From: Geojedonia sp051814705
GTDB taxonomy: Bacteria > Bacteroidota > Bacteroidia > Flavobacteriales > Flavobacteriaceae
Direction of reading: 5' to 3'
DNA: 64,000 bases
NCBI GenBank assembly: GCA_051814705.1
Contig: JBPWQW010000001.1
Location: 248,001-312,000 of the forward strand
The position numbers were made by a program, and so were the translations under genes. Positions within the stretch are counted from its first letter, which is position 1, and each line of letters begins with the position of its first letter. This document shows positions 16,762 to 24,879 of the stretch, in pieces. The notes under the pieces are model-generated. The model made no database searches and had not been told where the DNA came from. It saw only the letters and a list, made by a program, of their open reading frames with translations.

Positions 16762-19315
16762 AAATATATTTTTGAGAACCTATACTAATTCATTACTCAT
16801 TTTAATTGCCCTCATTTTTTCGAGTGTAGCCACAGCACAAAACCTTGATTTCAATACCGGTAAACCTTACACTATAGGTGATATTACCGTTACAGGCGAT
16901 ACCAGTTTTAGCTCTCAAACAGTCATAGCCTATTCAGGGTTAAAGAAAGGAGAAACCATTATCATCCCTGGCGAAGAAATAAGTAATGCCCTAAAAAAAT
17001 TATGGAAATCAAATTTATTTAGCAGTATCGATATCTTTCTTACAAAAGTAGAATTGGACACTGCCTATCTTGAAATTAATCTTATTGACTCACCAGAACT
17101 TAATGAGGTAAAAATTCAAGGTGTAAAAAAATCAAAAGTTGATGCTATTATTAAAGAAAACAAACTTGATAAGGGCGCTAAAGTTACCGAAAATTTAATC
17201 ACTACAACACGAAATTACCTTTCCAATAAATACAAAAAAGAGGGCTTTCTCAACACCAAAGTCACTATTAACACCACTGAGGTTATTGACTCTATTCAAA
17301 AAAGTAGAGTGAATATGTTGGTGTTTATAGATAAAGGAGACAAAGTAAAAATTGATAAGATCACTTTTAATGGTAACGACATACTTTCAGACAAAAAGTT
17401 GAGGAAAGTGATGAAAAAAACCAAACAAAAAAATCCAATCCGAATATTAAAACGATCAAAATATATCAGCGCCGATTTTAAAGAAGATCTCGTAAGCGTC
17501 GTGGATAAATATAAAGAAAACGGATATCGGGATGCCCGCATCATTTCTGACACGATTATAAAACATGACGATAAAACTGTCTCTTTAAATATTAATTTAG
17601 AAGAAGGAGAACAATACAAATTTGGTAAAATTTCTTTTGTTGGAAATAGTGTTTATACAGATAACTACTTACATAGTATTTTAAGAATTAAGGAAGGTTC
17701 GACTTATAACGGGGTTGAACTAAAAAAACGACTTGCCGATGATTCAAAACCTGATGCAATAGACATTACCAATCTCTATCAAAACAACGGGTATTTATTC
17801 TCAACCATAAATCCAGTGGAAGTAAGTGCAGATGGCAATGTTATTGATATGGAGATCCGAATTTCTGAAGGTAAGCCTGCCTATTTTAACAATGTGTCTG
17901 TAACTGGAAATGATAAAACAAATGACCGTGTCATTTATAGGGAACTAAGAACAAAACCTGGTAAATTGTACAGTAAAAGTGATGTGATTAGAACCATTAG
18001 GGAGTTGGGGCAACTTGGCTTTTTTGATGCACAGCAACTCACTCCAGACATTAAAAACCCGAATCCAAATGATGGGACCGTTGATATTAATTATTCGGTT
18101 GTTGAACGTGGAGCAAGCCAAATAGAGCTTCAAGGTGGCTATGGTGGTGGTGGTTTTATAGGCACCCTTGGTTTGTCATTTAGTAATTTTGCCATTAAAG
18201 ACCTCTTTAATAAAGAAGCTTATAAACCCATCCCAATGGGCGACGGACAAAGTTTGGCATTGCGTTTACAAGCCAGCCGATTTTTTCAAACCTATAGTTT
18301 TTCATTTGCCGAACCTTGGTTAGGCGGTAAACGACCAACACAATTATCAACCTCAATTTCTCATACCAAACAGTTTTTATATAATCCACTAACTCGAAAC
18401 GCCGATAAAAGCAAGCACTTTAATATTACAGGAATTTCCGTTGGATTAGCTAAGCGTTTACGTGAGCCCGATGACTATTTTACCTTGTCGCAGGCTGTTA
18501 GTTTTCAACATTACGATTTAAAAAATTACAATACTGGATTGTTTACATTCGGTAATGGCTCTTCAAACAACTTGGCTTATACCATTGGATTAAGTAGAAA
18601 TAACCTTTACACCGACCCAATTTATCCTGAAGGCGGTTCAAGTTTTTCAATATCCGCAAAACTATCAGCTCCTTATTCTTTATTCAATAATACCGATTAC
18701 AAAGCCTTAAAAGAGGAACGCGCAAGTCTTGACCCAAGCAAAACAAATGATTTTGCGAGAATTGGAGAAATTGACCAAGAACGTTACAAATGGCTAGAGT
18801 TTTATAAAATAAAATTTAAAGGCGATTGGTACACTAAAATTGTAGACAAACTCGTAATCAAATCTGGACTCGAATTTGGTTTTTTAGGAGCTTATAATAA
18901 CGATCGAGGCATCATTCCTTTTGAGCGTTTTTTCCTTGGAGGTGACGGCTTAGGCAATTACTCTTTGGACGGAAGGGAAGTTATACAATTACGTGGTTAT
19001 CCAAACCAATCCTTATCGTCTCAAGATGGAGGTACTATATACAATAAATTTTCATTGGAACTTAGATACCCAATAACCCTTGGACAACAGGCTAAAATTT
19101 ATGGACTAACATTTATGGAAGGCGGTGCTTCGTTTGATAATTTTAGAGATTACAATCCTTTTAACCTCAATCGTTCGGCTGGATTTGGAATACGAATCTT
19201 TATGCCTGCTTTTGGATTGTTGGGTATTGATTTTGGCTATGGTTTTGATGCACTTCCTGGGGAAACCACGAAAAATGGTTGGGAAACACATTTTATTATT
19301 GGTCAACAATTTTAA
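16733..19315 (+). CDS. bamA: Outer-membrane assembly factor BamA
   Basis: A protein of about 860 residues that inserts beta-barrel proteins into the outer membrane. It has a signal peptide ending ATAQ, several POTRA repeats (about 40-440; for example GDITVTGDTSF, KITFNGNDILSDKKLRKVM, NVSVTGNDKTNDRVIYREL) and a C-terminal 16-strand barrel. The frame has no usable ATG: possible starts are TTG 16733, GTG 16745 or TTG 16772. The first two overlap uppS; the third follows its stop and still leaves a good signal peptide. The coordinates use the longest form. It is followed by two Skp-like chaperone genes, its functional partners. Confidence 0.93.
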   Translation: MEKQVNNSAKNIFLRTYTNSLLILIALIFSSVATAQNLDFNTGKPYTIGDITVTGDTSFSSQTVIAYSGLKKGETIIIPGEEISNALKKLWKSNLFSSIDIFLTKVELDTAYLEINLIDSPELNEVKIQGVKKSKVDAIIKENKLDKGAKVTENLITTTRNYLSNKYKKEGFLNTKVTINTTEVIDSIQKSRVNMLVFIDKGDKVKIDKITFNGNDILSDKKLRKVMKKTKQKNPIRILKRSKYISADFKEDLVSVVDKYKENGYRDARIISDTIIKHDDKTVSLNINLEEGEQYKFGKISFVGNSVYTDNYLHSILRIKEGSTYNGVELKKRLADDSKPDAIDITNLYQNNGYLFSTINPVEVSADGNVIDMEIRISEGKPAYFNNVSVTGNDKTNDRVIYRELRTKPGKLYSKSDVIRTIRELGQLGFFDAQQLTPDIKNPNPNDGTVDINYSVVERGASQIELQGGYGGGGFIGTLGLSFSNFAIKDLFNKEAYKPIPMGDGQSLALRLQASRFFQTYSFSFAEPWLGGKRPTQLSTSISHTKQFLYNPLTRNADKSKHFNITGISVGLAKRLREPDDYFTLSQAVSFQHYDLKNYNTGLFTFGNGSSNNLAYTIGLSRNNLYTDPIYPEGGSSFSISAKLSAPYSLFNNTDYKALKEERASLDPSKTNDFARIGEIDQERYKWLEFYKIKFKGDWYTKIVDKLVIKSGLEFGFLGAYNNDRGIIPFERFFLGGDGLGNYSLDGREVIQLRGYPNQSLSSQDGGTIYNKFSLELRYPITLGQQAKIYGLTFMEGGASFDNFRDYNPFNLNRSAGFGIRIFMPAFGLLGIDFGYGFDALPGETTKNGWETHFIIGQQF

Positions 19316-19485
19316 TTTTGGCACGATATTTTCTATTAACTATCCAATGATTTTATACGAGTGTTAAAATTTTTCAGAATATATTTCGTTAATTTGGAGA
19401 ATGATAACACTAGTGACGGAATCAGATTTAAAATCTGTCATTTAAAGTTTATAAATAACATCAGTAAATTATAAATTAAAAACAG

Positions 19486-20493
19486 ATGAAACATACAAAA
19501 GTTCTTTTTTTAATGACATTAATTGGTCTCTTGGGCTTTGTTTCCAATGCGCAAAGGGGTGTTAGAATTGGTTATATAGATACCGAGTATATTTTACAAA
19601 ACGTTCCAGAATATCAAGAAGCAACCTCACAATTGGAGGTTAAAGTTCAACAGTGGAAAAAAGAAATAGAACAACGCTTAATTGAAGTTGATACAAAAAA
19701 GAAGCAATTAAATAGCGAGCGTGTTTTGCTTACTAAAGAGCTTTATGATGAACGTCTTGAAGATATCAATTTTGAAGAAGCTGAAATTTTAGACTATCAG
19801 CAAAAAAGATTTGGACCTAACGGTGATTTAATGGTTCAAAAAAAGCAATTGATTCAGCCCATTCAAGATCAAATTTTTGCAGCAGTTCAGGACATGGCAA
19901 AAAGCAGAAATTATGACTTTGTATTTGATAAAGCGGCAGATGTTGTGATGTTGTATTCAGCAGAGCGATTTGATATAAGTGATGAAGTCATTAGAGCCAT
20001 ATCAAGAACCGCAAAACGCACGCAAGCCCAGTCAAAAGCAGAACGTAAAGCTCTTGCAGACGAAGAGGTCGTTCCGGAAATAAATGAAGAGTTAGAGGCA
20101 CGCCAAAAAGCAATTGAAGAAAAAAAGGCAGAGCGAGAACAAGTTGTTGAAGAACGCAGAGCATTACAACAAGCTAAACGAGACTCCTTGACGGCAGCAG
20201 CAGACGCAAGAAGACAAAAAATATTAGACGATAGAGCCAAAGCCAAAGCTGAAAGAGACGGTACAACCAAAGAAAATGATAGTACCTCAACAAGTCAAGC
20301 AACATCTGAAGCGGGTAAATCGGCTGCAGAGCTAGCAGAGGAAAAAAGGCAAGAAAAATTAAAAGACCGAGAAAACAGAAAAAAAGAACTCGAAGAAAGA
20401 CGACAAAAAATATTGGCTGAAAGAGAAAAAGCCAAAAAAGAACGTGAAGAACAGAATAAAAAAACAGATTCTATTCCTGATAATAATAACTAA
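19486..20493 (+). CDS. OmpH/Skp-family periplasmic chaperone with long charged C-terminal coil
   Basis: The 335-residue protein has a signal peptide (cleavage near NAQ, about residue 23) and a Skp-like core (IGYIDTEYILQNVPEYQEA at about 29-47, then coiled coil, then KSRNYDFVFDKAADVVMLYS near 145). Skp holds unfolded outer-membrane proteins on their way to BamA. After about residue 180 it continues for 150 residues as an extremely charged Lys/Glu/Arg coil, absent from ordinary Skp (about 160-170 residues), including repeats of the form RRQKIL(D/A)(D/E)R. The second, normal-length OmpH follows 39 bp later. What the tail does is unknown. Confidence 0.9.
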   Translation: MKHTKVLFLMTLIGLLGFVSNAQRGVRIGYIDTEYILQNVPEYQEATSQLEVKVQQWKKEIEQRLIEVDTKKKQLNSERVLLTKELYDERLEDINFEEAEILDYQQKRFGPNGDLMVQKKQLIQPIQDQIFAAVQDMAKSRNYDFVFDKAADVVMLYSAERFDISDEVIRAISRTAKRTQAQSKAERKALADEEVVPEINEELEARQKAIEEKKAEREQVVEERRALQQAKRDSLTAAADARRQKILDDRAKAKAERDGTTKENDSTSTSQATSEAGKSAAELAEEKRQEKLKDRENRKKELEERRQKILAEREKAKKEREEQNKKTDSIPDNNN

Positions 20494-20532
20494 AATCAAT
20501 TAATAATTAAACACGTAATCCTATTTTTAAAA

Positions 20533-21042
20533 ATGAAACAATTTAAAACCCTTTTATTTGCAGCAATACTTTTTATAGGAAGCACCAGTTTTTCAAGTGC
20601 TCAAAGTAAAATAGCACATATCAACACAAATGATTTAATTGCTGCAATGCCAGAAATGAAATCTGCTCAAGCTGAGCTCGATAAGCTTCAAAAGACTTAC
20701 GAAGCTGAGATTAGATCAATGGCTACCGAGCTGGATACTAAAATTAAAAAATATCAAGCTGAAGTTGATACTAAAACAGAAGAAGAAAATCAAACTAGAG
20801 CTCAAGAAGTACAGTCTATACAAGAGAGCATACGTCAATACCAAGGACAAGCACAACAAGATTTAAAAACTAAAGAAGAAGGTCTTTTAAAACCAATTTT
20901 TGATAAAGCTAAAACAGCTATTGATAAAGTGGCTAAAGCACAAGGCTTTGAATATGTTTTAAACTCTGTTGAAGGTTCAGGAGTGTTGGTCGCTCATGGT
21001 AAAGATTTATTGCCTGATGTTAAAAAAGAATTGGGAATTTAA
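20533..21042 (+). CDS. OmpH/Skp-family periplasmic chaperone
   Basis: The 169-residue protein is a standard Skp: signal peptide (ending SSAQ, about 24), KIAHINTNDLIAAMPEMKSAQ, a central coiled coil, and AQGFEYVLNSVEGSGVLVAHG near the end. It follows the long OmpH protein in the bamA row and precedes a terminator, which closes this transcript before murI. Confidence 0.93.
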   Translation: MKQFKTLLFAAILFIGSTSFSSAQSKIAHINTNDLIAAMPEMKSAQAELDKLQKTYEAEIRSMATELDTKIKKYQAEVDTKTEEENQTRAQEVQSIQESIRQYQGQAQQDLKTKEEGLLKPIFDKAKTAIDKVAKAQGFEYVLNSVEGSGVLVAHGKDLLPDVKKELGI

Positions 21043-21068
21043 TACTATTGCCAAATAAAAAGAATTAA

Positions 21069-21095
21069 AAAAGCCACTTAACATAAGTGGCTTTT
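21069..21095 (+). terminator. Terminator after the ompH genes
   Basis: An 11-bp stem (21069-21079 with 21085-21095), loop of five, with T residues after it. It lies 27 bp past the second ompH stop and just before murI. Confidence 0.78.
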
Positions 21096-21096
21096 C

Positions 21097-21104
21097 TATT
21101 TTTG
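21097..21104 (+). promoter_or_regulatory. -7 box directly in front of murI
   Basis: TATTTTTG, an exact TAnnTTTG match, ends only four bases before the murI ATG (21109). If used, transcription would begin at or beside the start codon. No TTG box is seen at the proper distance because the terminator hairpin occupies that place. Confidence 0.35.
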
Positions 21105-21108
21105 TAAC

Positions 21109-21888
21109 ATGAGCACAAAACCAATAGGTATATTTGATTCTGGTGTCGGGGGAACATCCATTTGGAAAGAAATTCATTTCCTGTTGCCAAATGAACATAC
21201 CATTTATTTGGCAGACAGCAAAAATGCCCCATACGGAAACAGGACCAAATCTGAAATTACCAATTTAAGCATTAAAAACACCGAATTACTTATTGAAAAA
21301 GGCTGTAAACTCATTGTTGTAGCTTGTAATACGGCAACCACTAATGCCATCAAAACCTTACGTAAAAACTACGCAATTCCATTTATAGGTATCGAACCTG
21401 CTATTAAACCAGCTGCTCTTAACACGCAAACAAAAGCAGTTGGAATATTGGCTACCAAGGGAACACTCTCTAGTGAATTATTTCATAAAACCACCAATCT
21501 ATACGGTAGTGGGATAAACGTTATTGAGCAAGTTGGGGAAGGTCTGGTAGAATTAATTGAACAAGGGGATTTGAATTCTGAAGGTATGAAAACGCTCCTC
21601 AAAACTTATCTGCAACCTATGATTGATGCCCAAATTGATTATTTAGTTTTAGGTTGTACCCATTATCCATATCTCGTTCCTCTGTTGTTGGAATTGTTGC
21701 CCAAACATGTGAAAATTATAGATTCTGGAGAGGCAGTAGCGAGACAAACCAAAGCTATTTTGGAACAACATAACGTATTGAATCTTCAAAAGACCACTGC
21801 AAAAACCTGCTTTTATACAAATGGCAACCCTGAAGTCATGACCAATCTATTAGGAGGAAATTATAAGGCAGAACACTTAGATTTTTAA
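21109..21888 (+). CDS. murI: Glutamate racemase
   Basis: The 259-residue enzyme makes D-glutamate for peptidoglycan. GIFDSGVGGTSIW at 7-19 holds Asp10; the two catalytic cysteines are Cys73 in VVACNTATTNA and Cys183 in LGCTHYPYL, with His185 next to the second. The start is firm because the conserved GIFDSGVGG lies six residues in. It overlaps the convergent gamma-carbonic anhydrase-like gene by four bases at the 3' ends. Confidence 0.96.
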   Translation: MSTKPIGIFDSGVGGTSIWKEIHFLLPNEHTIYLADSKNAPYGNRTKSEITNLSIKNTELLIEKGCKLIVVACNTATTNAIKTLRKNYAIPFIGIEPAIKPAALNTQTKAVGILATKGTLSSELFHKTTNLYGSGINVIEQVGEGLVELIEQGDLNSEGMKTLLKTYLQPMIDAQIDYLVLGCTHYPYLVPLLLELLPKHVKIIDSGEAVARQTKAILEQHNVLNLQKTTAKTCFYTNGNPEVMTNLLGGNYKAEHLDF

Positions 21889-22400
21889 TCTTTAAACCAA
21901 CTGGAATACTTTACATAATTATTGGCAATCCTATCTATTTCACCTGAAATCATCTCCTTGCTAACGTCTTTAACCCTTTTTGCTGGTACGCCAGCATAGA
22001 TACTTCCAGCTTCTACCCTAGTGTTTTGTGTTAGCACTGCTCCTGCTGCGATAATGCAATTGCTTTCAACCACGCAGTTATCCATTACAATACTTCCCAT
22101 GCCTATCAATACATTGTCATGAATAGTGCAACCATGCACAATCGCATTGTGACCAATGGAGACATTGTTGCCTATATTGGTCGGTGATTTTTGGTAGGTG
22201 GCATGAATTACCGCCCCATCTTGTACATTCACCTTATTCCCCATTTTTATATAATGCACATCGCCCCTAATGACCGCATTAAACCATATGCTACATTGGT
22301 TTCCCATGGTGACGTCTCCTACTATAGTTGCGTTTTCTGCGATAAAGCAATCTTTTGGTATTTGAGGAGCTTTTCCGTTTACAGGTTTTATGATTGGCAT
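21885..22400 (-). CDS. Gamma-carbonic anhydrase family protein (left-handed beta-helix)
   Basis: The 171-residue protein consists of hexapeptide repeats. The residues that bind metal in gamma-class carbonic anhydrases are all present: His66 (AVIHATYQ), His84 (IGHNAIV) and His89 (VHGCTI), along with Arg45, Asp47 and Asp61. Many such YrdA/PaaY-like proteins have not been shown to hydrate CO2, so the activity is not certain. Single gene, convergent with murI. Confidence 0.87.
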   Translation of the reverse strand: MPIIKPVNGKAPQIPKDCFIAENATIVGDVTMGNQCSIWFNAVIRGDVHYIKMGNKVNVQDGAVIHATYQKSPTNIGNNVSIGHNAIVHGCTIHDNVLIGMGSIVMDNCVVESNCIIAAGAVLTQNTRVEAGSIYAGVPAKRVKDVSKEMISGEIDRIANNYVKYSSWFKD

Positions 22401-22524
22401 GTATTAAAGTGACTTTTTAATTCGTTAAGTTGTTTCTCTTTGGTCTAGTTTTTTTCTGAAGCAAATAATATATATTCGTACAAAATGATTGTCATAAACA
22501 CCTCTCTATTCAAAAAAACAACAT

Positions 22525-23532
22525 TTAATTGATTGCAGGACAGTGGCATTCGTATTTTTTCCTTCTACAATTAAAGTTGTAACCAAGGGTGATTTGATGA
22601 AAGCCCCCATTGTTAAATACCACCGAATTGGCTTGATAAGAATAGGTATATGCAAAAGTAAAATTATTGTAATCAACTCCAATAAAGGGCGTAAAATACT
22701 GAAGCTTTTGGCTGCTTACTCCTGAACCATTTAAAAACTCAGCTCCATCCAAACTACGCCTATAAGATATTCCTCCCCAAAGTTTACCAAAATCCATGTC
22801 TTTATATACTTTGGCATTAATATCAAATGACGATTCTGTTGTTGCATCTCTATACATAAACAACAAGGAGGGTTCGTAGCTCCATTCGCTTCCTAATTTA
22901 TGAAATACATTCCCGACAGAAAGTAAATAGGTCCTTAAATTATCATAACTCAATCCCTGTTCGTTAAAATTGATTCCATCATTTTTAATAAGATTTTTGA
23001 TAGTGGCATGGGCATAAAAATCAATGAAATGATATGAAAACCCAAAATCAACGTTAAAATTAGTTGCACTCTGTTCGATACCAGCAATAATTGGGTCAAA
23101 TCCATCCGCTAAAAATGAGGTTTCATCCAATTTATATTGAATAAATCCAAAGCTTAAGCCAAATGACAACATATTTAAATCTATTTCATTTCGCGAAAAC
23201 ATCAAATGGTGAGCATAGGTTAGATACGCCCCCGTGTTTGAATGATATCCGTTTTTATCAGCATAAACAATTCCACCAATTGCCGAAGAGGATTCCCCAA
23301 TTCTACTATTGATGCTTAAGGTTTGTAGACTTGGTGCTTCGTCTTGTCCAAACCATTGCTTGCGAGAAGTTAATCTGACTTTGGCACAATTAGCAACGCC
23401 AGCCATAGAAGGATGGATCAGGTAATAATTGTCGGTTAAATAATCTGAATATATAGGTAAGCCCTCTTGAGTATTTCCTATTTGAGTAACGAATCCCAAA
23501 ATTGCTAATACATAATATACTTTCAAATTCAT
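22525..23532 (-). CDS. PorP/SprF family type IX secretion membrane protein
   Basis: The 335-residue protein has a signal peptide and an outer-membrane barrel with the family's typical opening: GLPIYSDYLTDNYYLIHPSMAGVANCAKVRLTSRKQW, split here as PIYSDYLTDNYYLIHPSMAG (about 26-45) and VRLTSRKQWFGQ. SprF is needed to deliver SprB adhesin to the cell surface, and PorP/SprF paralogues usually sit next to a large secreted protein with a type IX C-terminal domain. No such partner lies on either side here, so this is an orphan copy whose client is elsewhere. Confidence 0.88.
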   Translation of the reverse strand: MNLKVYYVLAILGFVTQIGNTQEGLPIYSDYLTDNYYLIHPSMAGVANCAKVRLTSRKQWFGQDEAPSLQTLSINSRIGESSSAIGGIVYADKNGYHSNTGAYLTYAHHLMFSRNEIDLNMLSFGLSFGFIQYKLDETSFLADGFDPIIAGIEQSATNFNVDFGFSYHFIDFYAHATIKNLIKNDGINFNEQGLSYDNLRTYLLSVGNVFHKLGSEWSYEPSLLFMYRDATTESSFDINAKVYKDMDFGKLWGGISYRRSLDGAEFLNGSGVSSQKLQYFTPFIGVDYNNFTFAYTYSYQANSVVFNNGGFHQITLGYNFNCRRKKYECHCPAIN

Positions 23533-23920
23533 GCAGTAGTATCTTTACAAGGTAACGGGTATTAGCCGCTTTTATTACAAGTTTCAATTTATTGCCATAT
23601 TCTAATAGAGCATTCCAAATATATAAATTTTATATTCACTTAATGCCTTAAAATCATTGGGATACTCATATTTAATCAGATATAGAGCCCAAACTTATGT
23701 TGTACCTTGAAAATCTAACCATTTTAATGGTTCACTAATTATTTCATCCTAAAATAATGGCTTTATTGTCAAACTCTAAGCTCATGGAAAACTGACAGCC
23801 TAAACAACTGTCATTTAAAAACTTCACTCAAAGTATTTTACATTAAGTTTTATGAAATGTATAACTCCAAAACCGTATGCAATCCATATTTGTTTTACTA
23901 TTTTTGTATAAATTTTTAAG
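23533..23920. other. 388-bp intergenic region, no gene seen
   Basis: AT-rich DNA between two divergent genes. I see no reading frame of note, tRNA, strong hairpin or repeat. The only element I can name is the -7 box at 23899-23906 for the Nfu gene. The length would allow a small RNA, but nothing in the sequence shows one. Confidence 0.6.
23899..23906 (+). promoter_or_regulatory. -7 box upstream of the Nfu gene
   Basis: TATTTTTG, an exact TAnnTTTG match, 14 bases before the ATG. No TTG box is found at 19-21 bases upstream. Confidence 0.45.
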
Positions 23921-24823
23921 ATGAAAACGTATAAAGTTTCGATCAAACAAACTAACAACCCCACCATAATTAAATTTGAGACTAATCATTTTTTGACCGA
24001 TCATGAAAGTTTTGAATTTGATTCAATCGACGACACAAAGGCCTCGCCAATTGCGCAACAATTGTTTTATTTACCTTTTGTGAAAAAGGTTTATATCTCT
24101 AGTAATTTTATTGCCATTGAACGCTATGATATGTTGGAATGGGTCGATGTACAAGATGAAGTATCCGAACAAATCGAGTCTTATCTAAATGATGGTGGAA
24201 TAGTCATAACTTATGCTTCTCCTGAAAAAAAAGCACCAGTTACGATTTATGCCGAAAGCACTCCTAACCCTTTGGCTATGAAATTTGTTGCCAATAAAAA
24301 AATAGTGACTGCTACTTATGAGTTTACTTCATTAGAGGGTTCAAAATATTCACCTTTTGCCACAGAGTTATTTCAATTTCCTTTTGTTAAAAATGTGTTT
24401 TTTGATGAAAATTTTGTGTCTATAACAAAAGATGGTTCCGTAGATTGGGATGATGTGACTTTAGAGCTTAGAGAATTCATTAGAAATTATATCGAAGATT
24501 CTAAAACTATTGTGACAGAAGATGCATCAGCCATTTTGCAAAAAACAAACTTGCAACACGATCAAAATTTTGAAGCACTTGATGAGACCTCCAAAGAAAT
24601 CGTCACTATTCTTGATGAATATGTAAGACCTGCAGTGGCAAGTGACGGTGGTAACATACAATTCAAATCTTATGATGGTCAAACAAAAACCGTAAACGTG
24701 ATCCTTCAAGGAGCATGTAGTGGATGTCCCTCATCTACTTATACCTTAAAAAGTGGTATAGAAAATATGCTTAAGGAAATGCTTCCAGGCAAAGTGAGTT
24801 TTGTAGAAGCCTTAAATGGTTAG
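23921..24823 (+). CDS. Nfu-type Fe-S cluster carrier with two N-terminal Nfu domains
   Basis: The 300-residue protein has two Nfu N-terminal (scaffold N) domains in tandem, about 5-95 and 105-195; the second begins YAESTPNPLAMKFVANK. A C-terminal NifU domain (about 220-300) carries the cluster-binding CxxC, Cys266 and Cys269 in GACSGCPSST. Such proteins take 4Fe-4S clusters from the SUF system to target enzymes. The duplicated N-domain form is common in Flavobacteriia. Single gene; the respiratory Fe-S protein ActB and QueG in this window are possible clients (inference). Confidence 0.9.
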   Translation: MKTYKVSIKQTNNPTIIKFETNHFLTDHESFEFDSIDDTKASPIAQQLFYLPFVKKVYISSNFIAIERYDMLEWVDVQDEVSEQIESYLNDGGIVITYASPEKKAPVTIYAESTPNPLAMKFVANKKIVTATYEFTSLEGSKYSPFATELFQFPFVKNVFFDENFVSITKDGSVDWDDVTLELREFIRNYIEDSKTIVTEDASAILQKTNLQHDQNFEALDETSKEIVTILDEYVRPAVASDGGNIQFKSYDGQTKTVNVILQGACSGCPSSTYTLKSGIENMLKEMLPGKVSFVEALNG

Positions 24824-24879
24824 ATCCTAAAACTAGGATTTCGTACACGCTTACCTGTTTAATTCCTTAACTTTGACAT

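Noticed and set aside
23533..23920. A small RNA or riboswitch in the longest gene-free stretch
   Set aside because: No conserved RNA motif, strong hairpin or terminator is visible; length alone is not evidence.
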